Of a DNA stretch of 64,000 nt, positions 34,529 through 43,143 are shown one piece after another. Position 1 is the first letter of the stretch, and the number at the start of each line of letters is the position of its first letter. Source of the DNA: Lachnospiraceae bacterium MC2017 (GTDB lineage Bacteria > Bacillota > Clostridia > Lachnospirales > Lachnospiraceae). The stretch covers positions 1-64,000 of the forward strand of contig JNJK01000001.1 in assembly GCA_000701625.1 (NCBI GenBank), given 5' to 3'. The notes under the pieces were generated by a model. That model was not told the origin of the DNA and did not search any database. It saw only the letters and a program-made list of their open reading frames with translations. The translations under genes were made by a program, and so were the position numbers.

Positions 34529-34971
34529 CAAAGCAAAGCCTTTATGTGGCTGAGCTGGTCTTTAATCTAAATCGTTTTGTGGACGAAAGGATCCGCTCCC
34601 GCCCCACAACGATTCTGGACCGGATACCAGATCAGTGCTTCATAGGTCAGACCATAACAGGTGATTATCAGGCGATCACAGGTATTTACGCCGAAAAAAA
34701 TGTCCTGACTACTTTTGCTGTCAAGTATTCAAAAATCGAATTAGAAAAGTATGATAGTATCGTTCCGGAACTGGCAGCCGACTTTATGAATCTTCATAAC
34801 GGTCTGTTTCTGGTCAATTTATCTGATTCAGAGCATATCGAGTCAAGTCTACTGCCGCCAATGATGGATCCGGACAAAAAAATATCTGAAGCAGGCCATG
34901 ATCCACAGACGATTTATCAGATGCCTGTTGAATTTGACTTTGGTGTCGTTAACTTTATATTAGCAGAATAA
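34525..34971 (+). CDS. CheX/CheC-like protein, possible CheY phosphatase
   Basis: This 148-residue soluble protein is translationally coupled to a CheY-like receiver. The segment PELAADFMNLHNGLFLVNLSD resembles the helix of CheC/CheX/FliY phosphatases that carries the acid-x-x-Asn catalytic pair (here DFMN), followed by a sheet strand. The match is partial and the assignment rests partly on the neighbour. No chemoreceptor, CheA or flagellar gene is near, so the pair may act in non-motility signalling or serve a distant chemotaxis operon. Confidence 0.55.
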   Translation: MTKQSLYVAELVFNLNRFVDERIRSRPTTILDRIPDQCFIGQTITGDYQAITGIYAEKNVLTTFAVKYSKIELEKYDSIVPELAADFMNLHNGLFLVNLSDSEHIESSLLPPMMDPDKKISEAGHDPQTIYQMPVEFDFGVVNFILAE

Positions 34972-35007
34972 AAGCTGTGTGGAATTTTTCCACACAGCTT
35001 TTTTGAT
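34970..35007. terminator. Terminator after the CheY/CheX-like pair
   Basis: AAAAGCTGTGTGG (34970-34982) pairs with CCACACAGCTTTT (34990-35002) followed by TT. It is usable in both directions between convergent genes. Confidence 0.88.
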
Positions 35008-35028
35008 CCGGCAAAGCCGGGTGCGATC

Positions 35029-36519
35029 TTATTTTTTAAGATACTCTTCTACTACGCTCTGCATTTCGTTTATCTCGCAGGTAGTCTTGTGAAGAATGTC
35101 TGCGTTGCGGATCTCTTCGATAGCGTTAGGAATCTCAACGTTTCCGATCTTTGAGAGCTCATCAGCAAGCTCAAAGTCATCTTCTACTGATGCATACTTC
35201 TGATCAACTGCAGTCATTACGCTCTTTGTAAACTTGAACGGGCTTGCTGTAGAAGCAATGACTGTAGGAGTCTCATCGCCTGTCTCCTTAACATACTGAT
35301 CATATGCGCTTCCTGCAACTGCAGTATGTGTGTCGATGATATAACCAGTGTTTTCATATAACTCATGAATCTTTTCAGCGGTCTGTGCCTCGGAAGCATA
35401 GAACCCACAGAAATCATTGAGGTTTTCTTTCATTTCATCTGTAATATCATACTTACCTGTCTCACGAAGACTCTCCATGAATGCTCGGTTCTTATCCGGA
35501 TCATTACCTGCAATGTGGTAGATCAGACGCTCAAGATTGCTTGAGATCAGGATATCCATGGAAGGAGATGTTGTAAGGATAAACTGCCTGTTTCTATCAT
35601 AGGTACCTGTCTTAAAGAAATCAAAAAGCACCTTATTTTCATTTGATGCACAAATAAGCTTATTGATCGGAAGACCCATATTCTTTGCATAATAAGCTGC
35701 AAGGATATTACCGAAGTTTCCTGTCGGAACTACTACATTGATCTTCTCTCCGTCATTGATACGCTCATTCTCAAGAAGTCTTGTATATGCATACACATAA
35801 TAAACGATCTGAGGAACCAGACGTCCGATATTGATGGAGTTCGCAGATGAGAACTGGAAGCCTTCCTTACCGATCGCATCGTTAAGTTCTCTGTTAGCAA
35901 ACATCTTCTTTACATTTGTCTGGCAGTCATCGAAATTACCGTTAACTCCGACAACCATTGTATTTTTACCCTTTTCAGTAACCATCTGAAGCTTCTGAAC
36001 AGGGCTTACGCCGTCCTTCGGATAGAAAACAATGATCCTGGTACCCTCTACATCTGCAAATCCTGCAAGAGCAGCCTTACCTGTGTCACCACTGGTAGCT
36101 GTCAGGATAACTATATCGTTAGTGATCTTATTTTTCTTTGCAGAAGTGATCATCAGATGCGGCAGGATTGAAAGCGCCATATCCTTAAATGCGATAGTCT
36201 TTCCATGGAAAAGTTCAAGATAAAAAGCTCCATCTGCCTCTGTAAGCGGAGCGATCTCTTCTGTATCAAACTTCTCATCATAAGCACTGTTAATGCAATG
36301 CTTTAACTCTTCCTCTGTGAAATCAGTCAGGAACTCTTTCATGACTGCATATGCAACGCCACGATAGTCCATCTCGCTAAGTTCCTTTAATGAATACTGA
36401 AGTGAAGGGATCTTTTCGGGAACAAAAAGTCCGCCATCATCACAAAGTCCCTTAAGAATTGCCTCAGATGCTTTTACACGGGTTTCAGAATTTCTGGTAC
36501 TGCGATAAAAAAGATCCAT
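35029..36519 (-). CDS. thrC: Threonine synthase
   Basis: This PLP enzyme converts O-phosphohomoserine to threonine. From the ATG at 36519 (GAGG six bases upstream; a second ATG lies 12 bases earlier) it is 496 residues, the long form. It has the N-terminal YRSTRN, DGGLFVPEKIP, PLP-lysine motif FHGKTIAFKDMALS, TATSGDTGKAAL and NSINIGRLVPQIVYY. Two overlapping promoters lie upstream. It is a single gene with no other threonine gene adjacent. Confidence 0.95.
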   Translation of the reverse strand: MDLFYRSTRNSETRVKASEAILKGLCDDGGLFVPEKIPSLQYSLKELSEMDYRGVAYAVMKEFLTDFTEEELKHCINSAYDEKFDTEEIAPLTEADGAFYLELFHGKTIAFKDMALSILPHLMITSAKKNKITNDIVILTATSGDTGKAALAGFADVEGTRIIVFYPKDGVSPVQKLQMVTEKGKNTMVVGVNGNFDDCQTNVKKMFANRELNDAIGKEGFQFSSANSINIGRLVPQIVYYVYAYTRLLENERINDGEKINVVVPTGNFGNILAAYYAKNMGLPINKLICASNENKVLFDFFKTGTYDRNRQFILTTSPSMDILISSNLERLIYHIAGNDPDKNRAFMESLRETGKYDITDEMKENLNDFCGFYASEAQTAEKIHELYENTGYIIDTHTAVAGSAYDQYVKETGDETPTVIASTASPFKFTKSVMTAVDQKYASVEDDFELADELSKIGNVEIPNAIEEIRNADILHKTTCEINEMQSVVEEYLKK

Positions 36520-36591
36520 TAATTTCCTCATTTCTCAGAGTTTGTCTCTGTACTGCCTGCGTTGTAATACTTTAACGCGATGATGTGACTC

Positions 36592-36647
36592 ATTATAGCA
36601 CACGACTTTTTAAACCTCAATATAAACCTTATCATATGTCAAGTCAA
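36592..36647 (-). promoter_or_regulatory. Tandem overlapping promoters of thrC
   Basis: On the minus strand, proximal TTGAGG-17-TATAAT (36615-36620 and 36592-36597) and distal TTGACT-17-TATATT (36642-36647 and 36619-36624). The -10 of one overlaps the -35 of the other, so only one polymerase could bind at a time. Confidence 0.65.
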
Positions 36648-36673
36648 AAGACCGGTGTTCTTTCGAACACCGG
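36643..36673 (-). terminator. Terminator of the SleB-type hydrolase gene
   Basis: CCGGTGTTC (36652-36660) pairs with GAACACCGG (36665-36673). On the minus strand it is followed by TCTTTTGACTT. The run-out sequence overlaps the -35 region of the thrC distal promoter. Confidence 0.75.
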
Positions 36674-36707
36674 CCTCCATGTGAGGGGGTATAATGTTAA
36701 CACATTT

Positions 36708-37445
36708 TTATACAAAAAAACTGTGACTACCTACTGTCTTTACCAATGTCTTATTTCCCCATGATGAACCACGATGGAAATAAAGTGCTCCATTAGAAAG
36801 ATCTGTTCCTGCAATAGCAGATTTAACCGCATTTACAGTATCCGCATTTGGAACTGCTGATGCAAAACTGCCGTTGCTCATTGGTCCAAACTGTCCGGGA
36901 CTTGCAAGTACCGCTGAAATGGTATTTGCAAAATACGGACTTCTCACTCTATTCAATACTACATTAGCGACCATGACCTTACCATCTGTCGGTTCATGTC
37001 CGGCCTCCGCCTGAACGATCTTGCAAAGTGAATTAAAGTCATCTGTAGACATTCCGGAAGCTGAAAGTGAATTCTCAAAAGCCTTTTGCAGTTCTTCCTG
37101 CCTCTTAGCTTCTTCCTCAGCCTTTACTCTTGCTTCCTCTTCTGCCTTCTTACGCTCTGCCTCTGCTTTGACCTCAGCAGCCTTTGCCTCAGCCTCTGCC
37201 TTAACTCTCGCCACTTCTTCCTCTGCAGCTCTTCTTTGCTCCTCTGCGTCTGCCTGCGCCTTTGCAACAGCCCGCTGTGCTTCCTCAAGTGCTGCTGTCT
37301 GTGCATCTTCTACGGCACTTATAGTATTCTCTGCCGGAATCTCCTCAGCATGTGCTGTGACTCCTACAGTTGAAAGTGACAGTGCCAACGCCAGACAACC
37401 ACCAAATACTCTGGTTGCATAGTGTTTCTGTTTCAGTAAGCTCAT
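36708..37445 (-). CDS. Secreted SleB-type cell wall hydrolase with coiled coil
   Basis: This 245-residue protein has a signal peptide (about 1-33, ending TAHAEE) and a long alanine/glutamate/lysine heptad-like coiled coil (about 45-125). The C-terminal hydrolase_2 / SleB-type domain (about 135-245) shows LCKIVQAEAGHEPTDGK (catalytic Glu) and VLNRVRSPYFANTI. It likely cleaves peptidoglycan as a lytic transglycosylase or amidase-like autolysin; a spore-specific role is not implied. The ribosome binding site AAGGAG is well placed. Confidence 0.88.
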   Translation of the reverse strand: MSLLKQKHYATRVFGGCLALALSLSTVGVTAHAEEIPAENTISAVEDAQTAALEEAQRAVAKAQADAEEQRRAAEEEVARVKAEAEAKAAEVKAEAERKKAEEEARVKAEEEAKRQEELQKAFENSLSASGMSTDDFNSLCKIVQAEAGHEPTDGKVMVANVVLNRVRSPYFANTISAVLASPGQFGPMSNGSFASAVPNADTVNAVKSAIAGTDLSNGALYFHRGSSWGNKTLVKTVGSHSFFV

Positions 37446-37856
37446 ATAACTCCTTCTGTGCTTGTTACTAATCCCCCGTCGATTTCTCTCCCGTTCATCG
37501 ACTTTGTATTCAAAACATCAAGAATTTTGACTACAAGCGGTAGTATAACATTATTTTTTCAATTTGTTAAGGAAATGTTACATTTAGATTTCATTTTGTA
37601 ACTATGTATCAATACATTTTGTTTCATAATGTTAATATTTGTTTTAATCTCACAGATTTGTTATACTTTTATGTGTTAGAATTTTTGTGTATATGTACCA
37701 AAAATTGATTACATTTCACAAAATTTTGGGTTTCGCTCTCCACTAAAGCCCCATTTTTTCACACTTTTTGGGATTTAATATTTTTGAAATTTTAAACAAA
37801 GAATATGATAATGACAGTTTCAAAGGCAAGCAATGCATCGGAAAAGAGGCTTTATC
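37446..37856. other. A/T-rich divergent promoter region
   Basis: It holds a leftward promoter for the hydrolase (TTAACA-17-TATACT on the minus strand, 37542-37570) and a rightward one for the AP2 protein (TTGTTT-17-TATACT, 37639-37667). Both leaders are long (about 90 and 180 bases). A GTCGAT/ATCGAC stem lies at about 37479-37502. No riboswitch consensus was recognised. Confidence 0.6.
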
Positions 37857-38666
37857 ATGAAAAATATGACAGGAATTTCAAAATCTGTTAAAAAAGATGG
37901 AACAATTTATTACCGAGCTTCATTGACCTATAAGGGAAAGCACATCAGCCTCGGAAGCAGTACATCGGCCGAAACAGCACATCAGATGTATAAAGACGGA
38001 ACCGAAATTTTAGAAAAAAATCTTCATATCGCAGATTATTCATCATCATCTGCCCTGCCTTTTGATAAATGGATTTCGCTTATAAACATGCGGGATAATA
38101 AGGTTTACCTAAAAAATCCGATCTATATGCACGCCAGTTTCTTTTCCTACTATCTTTCACCGTCTGTTGAACTGAAATTTGACATCGATGATCTTTTCTT
38201 TTATTCCGAACACAGAATACAGGAACGGGGAGGTCATCTTTTCTGTGAAAATTACGGAACACAGGTTTCTCTGCGCTCGAGATACGGTATCCATCCATTT
38301 TCTGTAAAAGGACGCGACTACCGCTTCCTAAACGGAGATGACACCGATTTCAGATATGAAAATATAGAAGTGATCAATCACTATATGGGCGTTGAAAAAA
38401 TACGTGTGCGATATCAGACGAGATGGCAGGCTTCTATCAACGTTCGCGGCGTTATGCGGCTTGGCGTCTATTCAACCGAGGAAGAAGCTGCGATCGCTTT
38501 TAACAAGGCTCTTGATATGCTGGAGAGCATAGGGCAAAAAAAGACCGGGCTCATGCCAAATTACATTGACAATATGCCCGGTAGAAAATATGCAGATATT
38601 TATTCAGAACTTATACTTTCTGATAATTTTACTTCTTATATCGATGCAGCCAGAGCCAAAAGATAA
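37857..38666 (+). CDS. Double AP2-like domain protein with a degenerate HNH-like core
   Basis: From the ATG at 37857 (GAGG seven bases upstream) this is 269 residues. Residues 5-45 (GISKS, YYRASLTYKGKHISLGSS, TAHQMY) and 178-222 (RWQASINVRGVMRLGVYST, EEAAIAFNKALDML) both look like AP2 DNA-binding domains. Between them, residues 150-175 (DYRFLNGDDTDFRYENIEVIN) align with the DHxNGxxxDNRxxNL signature of HNH homing-type endonucleases. The catalytic His is replaced by Arg, so nuclease activity is doubtful. It is a single gene with its own promoter. A DNA-binding protein derived from a homing endonuclease is the likeliest reading (inference). Confidence 0.6.
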   Translation: MKNMTGISKSVKKDGTIYYRASLTYKGKHISLGSSTSAETAHQMYKDGTEILEKNLHIADYSSSSALPFDKWISLINMRDNKVYLKNPIYMHASFFSYYLSPSVELKFDIDDLFFYSEHRIQERGGHLFCENYGTQVSLRSRYGIHPFSVKGRDYRFLNGDDTDFRYENIEVINHYMGVEKIRVRYQTRWQASINVRGVMRLGVYSTEEEAAIAFNKALDMLESIGQKKTGLMPNYIDNMPGRKYADIYSELILSDNFTSYIDAARAKR

Positions 38667-38672
38667 CCGGAA

Positions 38673-39896
38673 TCACCTCACAGTATAATCCACAAACGAG
38701 ATATCAAGATTTACATTCCCATCTATTCCTTCAATCTGACCTTTATGTGTATACTGCCACATATTATAACGATATGGGAATACAGAAACCGGATCTGAGT
38801 CAAACAGCCACCAATCATAGTCCTGTATCAGATTCATGTCCATATGTTCAACAAACTGTTTCTTGGTCGCGCCGATCATAGGCGTATAACCATAAAGAAT
38901 TATCGTGTCGCAAAAGGCCTTTGCGATCGTTGAGAGCTCTGTCTTTGACAAATCTTCTGTACGATACTTGTCATCAGCTACCTCCTCCGATACAAAAACT
39001 ATCGGATAGTCCACAGGATGTCCCTGTATCGCTGCGATCACATAATTTGCTTCTTCTACAGCCTCTATAGGTGTGATCGCCATGGAATAAAAATATACGC
39101 CTGTACGTATCCCATTAGATGAGCAGCCGTTAAGATTATTTTGAAATTCTTCATCTACAACCACTCTTCCGGATCCATATCCTCTGGAACCCATTCTCAG
39201 CATAGCAAAATCAACGCCCGCAGCTGCCACTTTTTCCCAGTCGATCTTTTTCTGATACATGGAAACATCTATTCCGCGGAAAGAAGTCTTTTTACCGTTC
39301 AAAGCGTAATCAACCCATATTCCATCTCGTGCAAATGCGTCTTCATAGCGTTCATTCTTCTTTATAGTCGGATCGATAGATGCAAACCAGGTCTTTCCCT
39401 CTATAAGCTCATTTACGTCAAAAACATTACCGGATATGGTTTTTCTCTCTTTTGACTGAGCCGAATTTTCCAGATCTGATTCATTATCAGACACAGTCTT
39501 GTTTTCAGAAACAGCCTCTTCTTTTTCTTCCGGCTTGTCCGGTACTTCTTCCTGAATCCTGTCGTCTTTTGTATTTTCAGTGTCTGCTCCGGGCAACACC
39601 GTTGATTCCTGCTCCGGTTCGTCGTACATATGCCAGAAATTAAGTTGATCACTGGTTCTTTTTGTGCTGCTACTCAGCTGATTTAAAGAACGAGTCTCTG
39701 TATATTCACTCTGTCTTGGCTCTGCCTCAGCCGTAGTTTGCTGAACCACAGTCCGAGCCGGCTTTTTATTTGCATAAAGAGTGAGTAGCAATACAACAAA
39801 TACTGCCACAACCGCCACTCCGCATCCAAGAACAAATCTCATTCTCGTCTTCAGGTTATCCGCAAACTGCTCATCGTCCCCTCGAAGCATTGACAT
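38673..39896 (-). CDS. Membrane-anchored GH25 (lysozyme-like) protein with altered catalytic motif
   Basis: This 407-residue protein has a cytoplasmic N terminus, one membrane helix (about 20-42) and a long disordered acidic linker (about 45-180). The GH25 muramidase-like domain (about 200-405) begins with SFRGIDVSMYQKKIDWEKV. The first catalytic Asp (GIDVS) is present. The usual DxE strand reads IVFVSEEV, with Asp replaced by Val and the Glu kept, so activity may be reduced or lost. It lies 23 bases after apbE and is the last gene of the rnf operon. A cell-wall function is plausible; why it is in this operon is unknown. Confidence 0.82.
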   Translation of the reverse strand: MSMLRGDDEQFADNLKTRMRFVLGCGVAVVAVFVVLLLTLYANKKPARTVVQQTTAEAEPRQSEYTETRSLNQLSSSTKRTSDQLNFWHMYDEPEQESTVLPGADTENTKDDRIQEEVPDKPEEKEEAVSENKTVSDNESDLENSAQSKERKTISGNVFDVNELIEGKTWFASIDPTIKKNERYEDAFARDGIWVDYALNGKKTSFRGIDVSMYQKKIDWEKVAAAGVDFAMLRMGSRGYGSGRVVVDEEFQNNLNGCSSNGIRTGVYFYSMAITPIEAVEEANYVIAAIQGHPVDYPIVFVSEEVADDKYRTEDLSKTELSTIAKAFCDTIILYGYTPMIGATKKQFVEHMDMNLIQDYDWWLFDSDPVSVFPYRYNMWQYTHKGQIEGIDGNVNLDISFVDYTVR

Positions 39897-39919
39897 ATTT
39901 TATTCCCCCTGATCATGAA

Positions 39920-40954
39920 CTATAACACCTTATTATCCTTGTCGATAAAAAATACCCTGATCTCATTATCCGTACCTGTAAGGCCCTTCTCCTCATTTAC
40001 AGCACGAACAAGATCTGCTCCTTTCTCAGGTCCCAGAATAAAACATGACGTACTAAGTGCATCTCCATCAACTGAATACTGCGATATAATAGTTACCCCA
40101 TTCAACTTTGATTCTGACGGATAACCAGTCGCCGTATCCAATATATGAAAATAAAACTTTCCATCCTGTTCAAAATATCGCTCATACGGACCCGAACTTA
40201 CGACAGATGTTCCTTCCGATTCTACCGGAAAAAGCACTTCGTTCGACTCTCCGAACGGTTTCTGTATCCCGATCTTAAAAGGATTTCCATTCGGATTTTT
40301 ACCTATTGTGATCACGTTTCCGCCTAAGTTGATTATAGCACTGCCAACACCCTTACTGATAAGAAACTCCTTTAATTTGTCAGCAATATATCCCTTTGCG
40401 ATACCTCCAAGATCGATTTCCGCGTCAGGATCAGACAGGCGGACTTTGTTTTCTTCCGCATTTATTTCGATGCAATGATAATCCACATGTTTGAGGCCTT
40501 CAGTGATCTTACCGGAATCCGGCACTTTTCCATAACCGGAAGTAAAATCCCAAAGCTTACTTACAGGATATATTGTCACATCAAAAGCACCATCCGTTAT
40601 TTCCGCGTAATGAACAGCCGTCTGCAAAAGAGTGATCGTGTCATCCGAAACCTCGACCTCTTTCCCGTCTGCCGCATTTATCCGCCCGACATCTGATGTG
40701 TCGATACTTGCGGAAAAAACATTTTCATAATCCCTGCATAACGAAAATGTTTCATTGATAAGATCTTCATCTCCCTTATCATACAATGTCACCGTCGCAA
40801 CGGTATTTAATACAAAATCAGTACCGCTGACAGGTTCTTTTTTCCCTACTTCAAAAGTGGACTGCGCTCCTCGAGCGCAGCCCACAATACTCAGAACAAC
40901 AGCTGCTACCGTCATTCCACCGATCAATTTTTTGCTTATTTTTGACAATTTCAC
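39920..40954 (-). CDS. apbE: FAD:protein FMN transferase lipoprotein
   Basis: ApbE covalently attaches FMN to threonine in target proteins, here RnfG and RnfD. The 344-residue product has a lipoprotein signal ending SIVGCARG and the ApbE core: FSASIDTSDVGRIN, GAFDVTIYPVSKLWDF, EIDLGGIAKGYIAD, NLGGNV and a late DGDALSTSCFILG with metal-binding residues. The start is GTG with GAGAG upstream. It lies 10 bases after rnfB, matching its job in maturing the complex. Confidence 0.93.
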   Translation of the reverse strand: MKLSKISKKLIGGMTVAAVVLSIVGCARGAQSTFEVGKKEPVSGTDFVLNTVATVTLYDKGDEDLINETFSLCRDYENVFSASIDTSDVGRINAADGKEVEVSDDTITLLQTAVHYAEITDGAFDVTIYPVSKLWDFTSGYGKVPDSGKITEGLKHVDYHCIEINAEENKVRLSDPDAEIDLGGIAKGYIADKLKEFLISKGVGSAIINLGGNVITIGKNPNGNPFKIGIQKPFGESNEVLFPVESEGTSVVSSGPYERYFEQDGKFYFHILDTATGYPSESKLNGVTIISQYSVDGDALSTSCFILGPEKGADLVRAVNEEKGLTGTDNEIRVFFIDKDNKVL

Positions 40955-40964
40955 AGTCTCTCAA

Positions 40965-41756
40965 TCATCCTAATTTTGTGATAACCTTCTTCGGGCACTT
41001 CTGTGCGCAAAGTCCACAACTTACGCAATTATCATAATCGATATGAGCAATATTGTCGACAACATGTATCGCATCCTTCGGACAATTTTTCTCACAAAGA
41101 TGACATCCGATACATCCAGCCTCGCAGACTTTCATAACACCGGGGCCTTTTTCCTTAGAAGAACACTCAACTGCGTACTTATTCTTCTTCGGCTTGAGTT
41201 CGATCATATTTCTCGGACAATTCTCAACACATTTTCCGCAGGCTTTACACTTATCCGGATCAACCTTCGCTACTCCATCGATAACATGGATAGCATCAAA
41301 AGGACATACTCTTTCGCAGGTTCCTCCACCAAGACATCCGTACTGGCAGGCCTTCGGTCCGCCACCCGGAGTCATATTCAGCATCTTACAGTCCATCAGT
41401 CCTGTATATTCTGATTTATTTTTCGCCTTTGTGCATGTACCTGCACACTTAACGAATGCCACCTTCGGTTCTTCCGCAGAAACAACCTGACCCATTATAC
41501 CGGCGATCTTGTCCGCAACCGGTTCTCCGCCCACCGGGCAACCATTAACCGGTGCAGCACCTGTAACTATTGCGTGAGCCATTGCGGCACATCCTGCCTG
41601 TCCACAGCCACCGCAGTTAGCTCCGGGGAGGACCGCAAGTATCTTATCTTCTCTTTCATCGACTTCGACTGCGAACTTTTTGCCGGCTACGCCCAGGAAT
41701 ACTCCTACGAACAGACCGACCGCCGTTACGCAGGCGGCAGCGATTATAATACCCAT
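40965..41756 (-). CDS. rnfB: Rnf complex subunit RnfB
   Basis: This is the ferredoxin-accepting iron-sulfur subunit of the ion-pumping ferredoxin:NAD+ oxidoreductase. The 263-residue product has an N-terminal membrane helix (2-24) and the CGGCGQAGC cluster motif with CPVGG. Further clusters follow: CQYGCLGGGTCERVCP, CKACGKCVENCP, CIGCHLCEKNCP and CVSCGLCAQKCP. It is the last rnf gene of the order C-D-G-E-A-B, 71 bases after rnfA, the largest gap within the rnf genes. Confidence 0.95.
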   Translation of the reverse strand: MGIIIAAACVTAVGLFVGVFLGVAGKKFAVEVDEREDKILAVLPGANCGGCGQAGCAAMAHAIVTGAAPVNGCPVGGEPVADKIAGIMGQVVSAEEPKVAFVKCAGTCTKAKNKSEYTGLMDCKMLNMTPGGGPKACQYGCLGGGTCERVCPFDAIHVIDGVAKVDPDKCKACGKCVENCPRNMIELKPKKNKYAVECSSKEKGPGVMKVCEAGCIGCHLCEKNCPKDAIHVVDNIAHIDYDNCVSCGLCAQKCPKKVITKLG

Positions 41757-41827
41757 AATTTCCTCTCATTCCAGAGTGAAACCATTTCGTCTCGCTCTTA
41801 CCTCAAAATTTGTAGCATCTGAGTTTC

Positions 41828-42409
41828 TTATTTAAGCCCTGAGAAACCGCAGAATGCAATAGCCATAAGTGATGCAGTGAACATAGTGAACGGGAATCCC
41901 TGTACTGCCTTAGGGATGCGGTTATACTGCATTTTTTCACGAAGTCCTGCGAGAATAACGATAGAAACCGCAAAGCCTACCGATGTTGCAAAACCATTTA
42001 CGATACCCTGAATAACGTTGTATCCGTTCTGTACGTTCAGAAGTACTGCACCGAGAACCGCACAGTTTGTTGTGATAAGAGGCAGATATACACCAAGTGC
42101 TTTATACAGACTTGGGATAGATTTCTTTAAGAACATCTCAACAAACTGAACCAGTGATGCGATGACCAGAATAAATACGATAGTATTCAGGTAATCGAGG
42201 TTAAGCGGGTGCAGGATAAATGTATAAATAATACCGCATATCACACTTGCAAGCGTGATAACAAATACTACGGCAGCGCCCATTCCAGTCGCCGTTTCAA
42301 CTTTCTTGGAAACTCCGAGGAACGGACAGATTCCAAGGAACTGAGACAGGACAACGTTATTTATAAGCATTGCCATGAGCAAAATTGAAATCAATGATGT
42401 ATTACTCAT
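41828..42409 (-). CDS. rnfA: Rnf complex subunit RnfA
   Basis: This 193-residue integral membrane protein has six predicted helices. It shows the RnfA/NqrE motifs NNVVLSQFLGICPFLGVSKK and TNCAVLGAVL, where the conserved cysteines bind the intramembrane iron-sulfur centre known from Rnf/Nqr structures. It overlaps rnfE by four bases and pairs with RnfE as the inverted-topology homologue in the membrane core. Confidence 0.95.
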   Translation of the reverse strand: MSNTSLISILLMAMLINNVVLSQFLGICPFLGVSKKVETATGMGAAVVFVITLASVICGIIYTFILHPLNLDYLNTIVFILVIASLVQFVEMFLKKSIPSLYKALGVYLPLITTNCAVLGAVLLNVQNGYNVIQGIVNGFATSVGFAVSIVILAGLREKMQYNRIPKAVQGFPFTMFTASLMAIAFCGFSGLK

Positions 42410-43143
42410 TTGTCATTCGCCTCCTTCTGTGCTGCCTCTACCGACTGAAACTTTCCTGCACAGTTAGAACGGAATGCGCAAGCCGAACATTCTGCACCTG
42501 ATTCATCAGTATGAGTTACCGGGAGACGTACTCCTCTCTTTGCTTCGATATTATTGATAATTGCTGTACGGATCGTGATCAGTACTGCAAGTACCATAAA
42601 TGCGCCGGGTGCCATTACAAAGATCGACGGTGTGAACTCAGAGAGGTTTCCGATCGGATGTCCAAAGATAGAACCGGCACCGATAAGTTCGCGGATAAAG
42701 CCGATAACTGTAATGGACATTGTAAATCCGAGACCCATACCTATTCCATCAAAGAATGAGGAAACCGGACCGTTTTTATAAGCATACGCTTCTGCTCTTC
42801 CGAAGATGATACAGTTAACAACGATCAGAGGAATATAAATTCCGAGTGATGCATACAGATCAGGTGTAAAACCTTCCATAAGCATATCAACGATCGTAAC
42901 GAATGAAGCGATGATAACGATAAATGACGGAATACGTATCTCGTCCGGGATCACCTTACGCAAAAGTGAGATAAAAAGGTTTGAGAGTGCCAGAACTACT
43001 GTAGTAGACAGACCCATACCAATACCATTCATTGCTGAGGTGGTTACCGCAAGTGTCGGACACATACCGAGCACTATTACGAGAGTCGGGTTTTCTTTAA
43101 CGATACCGTTAAACAAACGCTCGAGAGGTGTATTAGGTTTCAT
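42406..43143 (-). CDS. rnfE: Rnf complex subunit RnfE
   Basis: This 245-residue protein has six membrane helices and the conserved motifs NPTLVIVLGMCPTLAVTTS and VVNCIIFGRAEAYA, with the Cys residues of the shared cluster. A C-terminal cytoplasmic extension (about 205-245) carries three more cysteines (CSACAFRSNC), longer than in proteobacterial RnfE; such tails occur in Clostridia and could bind metal (inference). It is coupled to rnfG and rnfA by overlapping codons. Confidence 0.95.
   Translation of the reverse strand: MKPNTPLERLFNGIVKENPTLVIVLGMCPTLAVTTSAMNGIGMGLSTTVVLALSNLFISLLRKVIPDEIRIPSFIVIIASFVTIVDMLMEGFTPDLYASLGIYIPLIVVNCIIFGRAEAYAYKNGPVSSFFDGIGMGLGFTMSITVIGFIRELIGAGSIFGHPIGNLSEFTPSIFVMAPGAFMVLAVLITIRTAIINNIEAKRGVRLPVTHTDESGAECSACAFRSNCAGKFQSVEAAQKEANDK

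Noticed and set aside
37021-37422. Serine/alanine-rich frames opposite the SleB-type hydrolase
   Set aside because: They are shadows of the coiled-coil repeat in another frame.
37446-37500. Cyclic di-AMP (ydaO-type) riboswitch before the cell wall hydrolase
   Set aside because: Such switches often precede this gene type, but none of the conserved core strings could be found in the leader.
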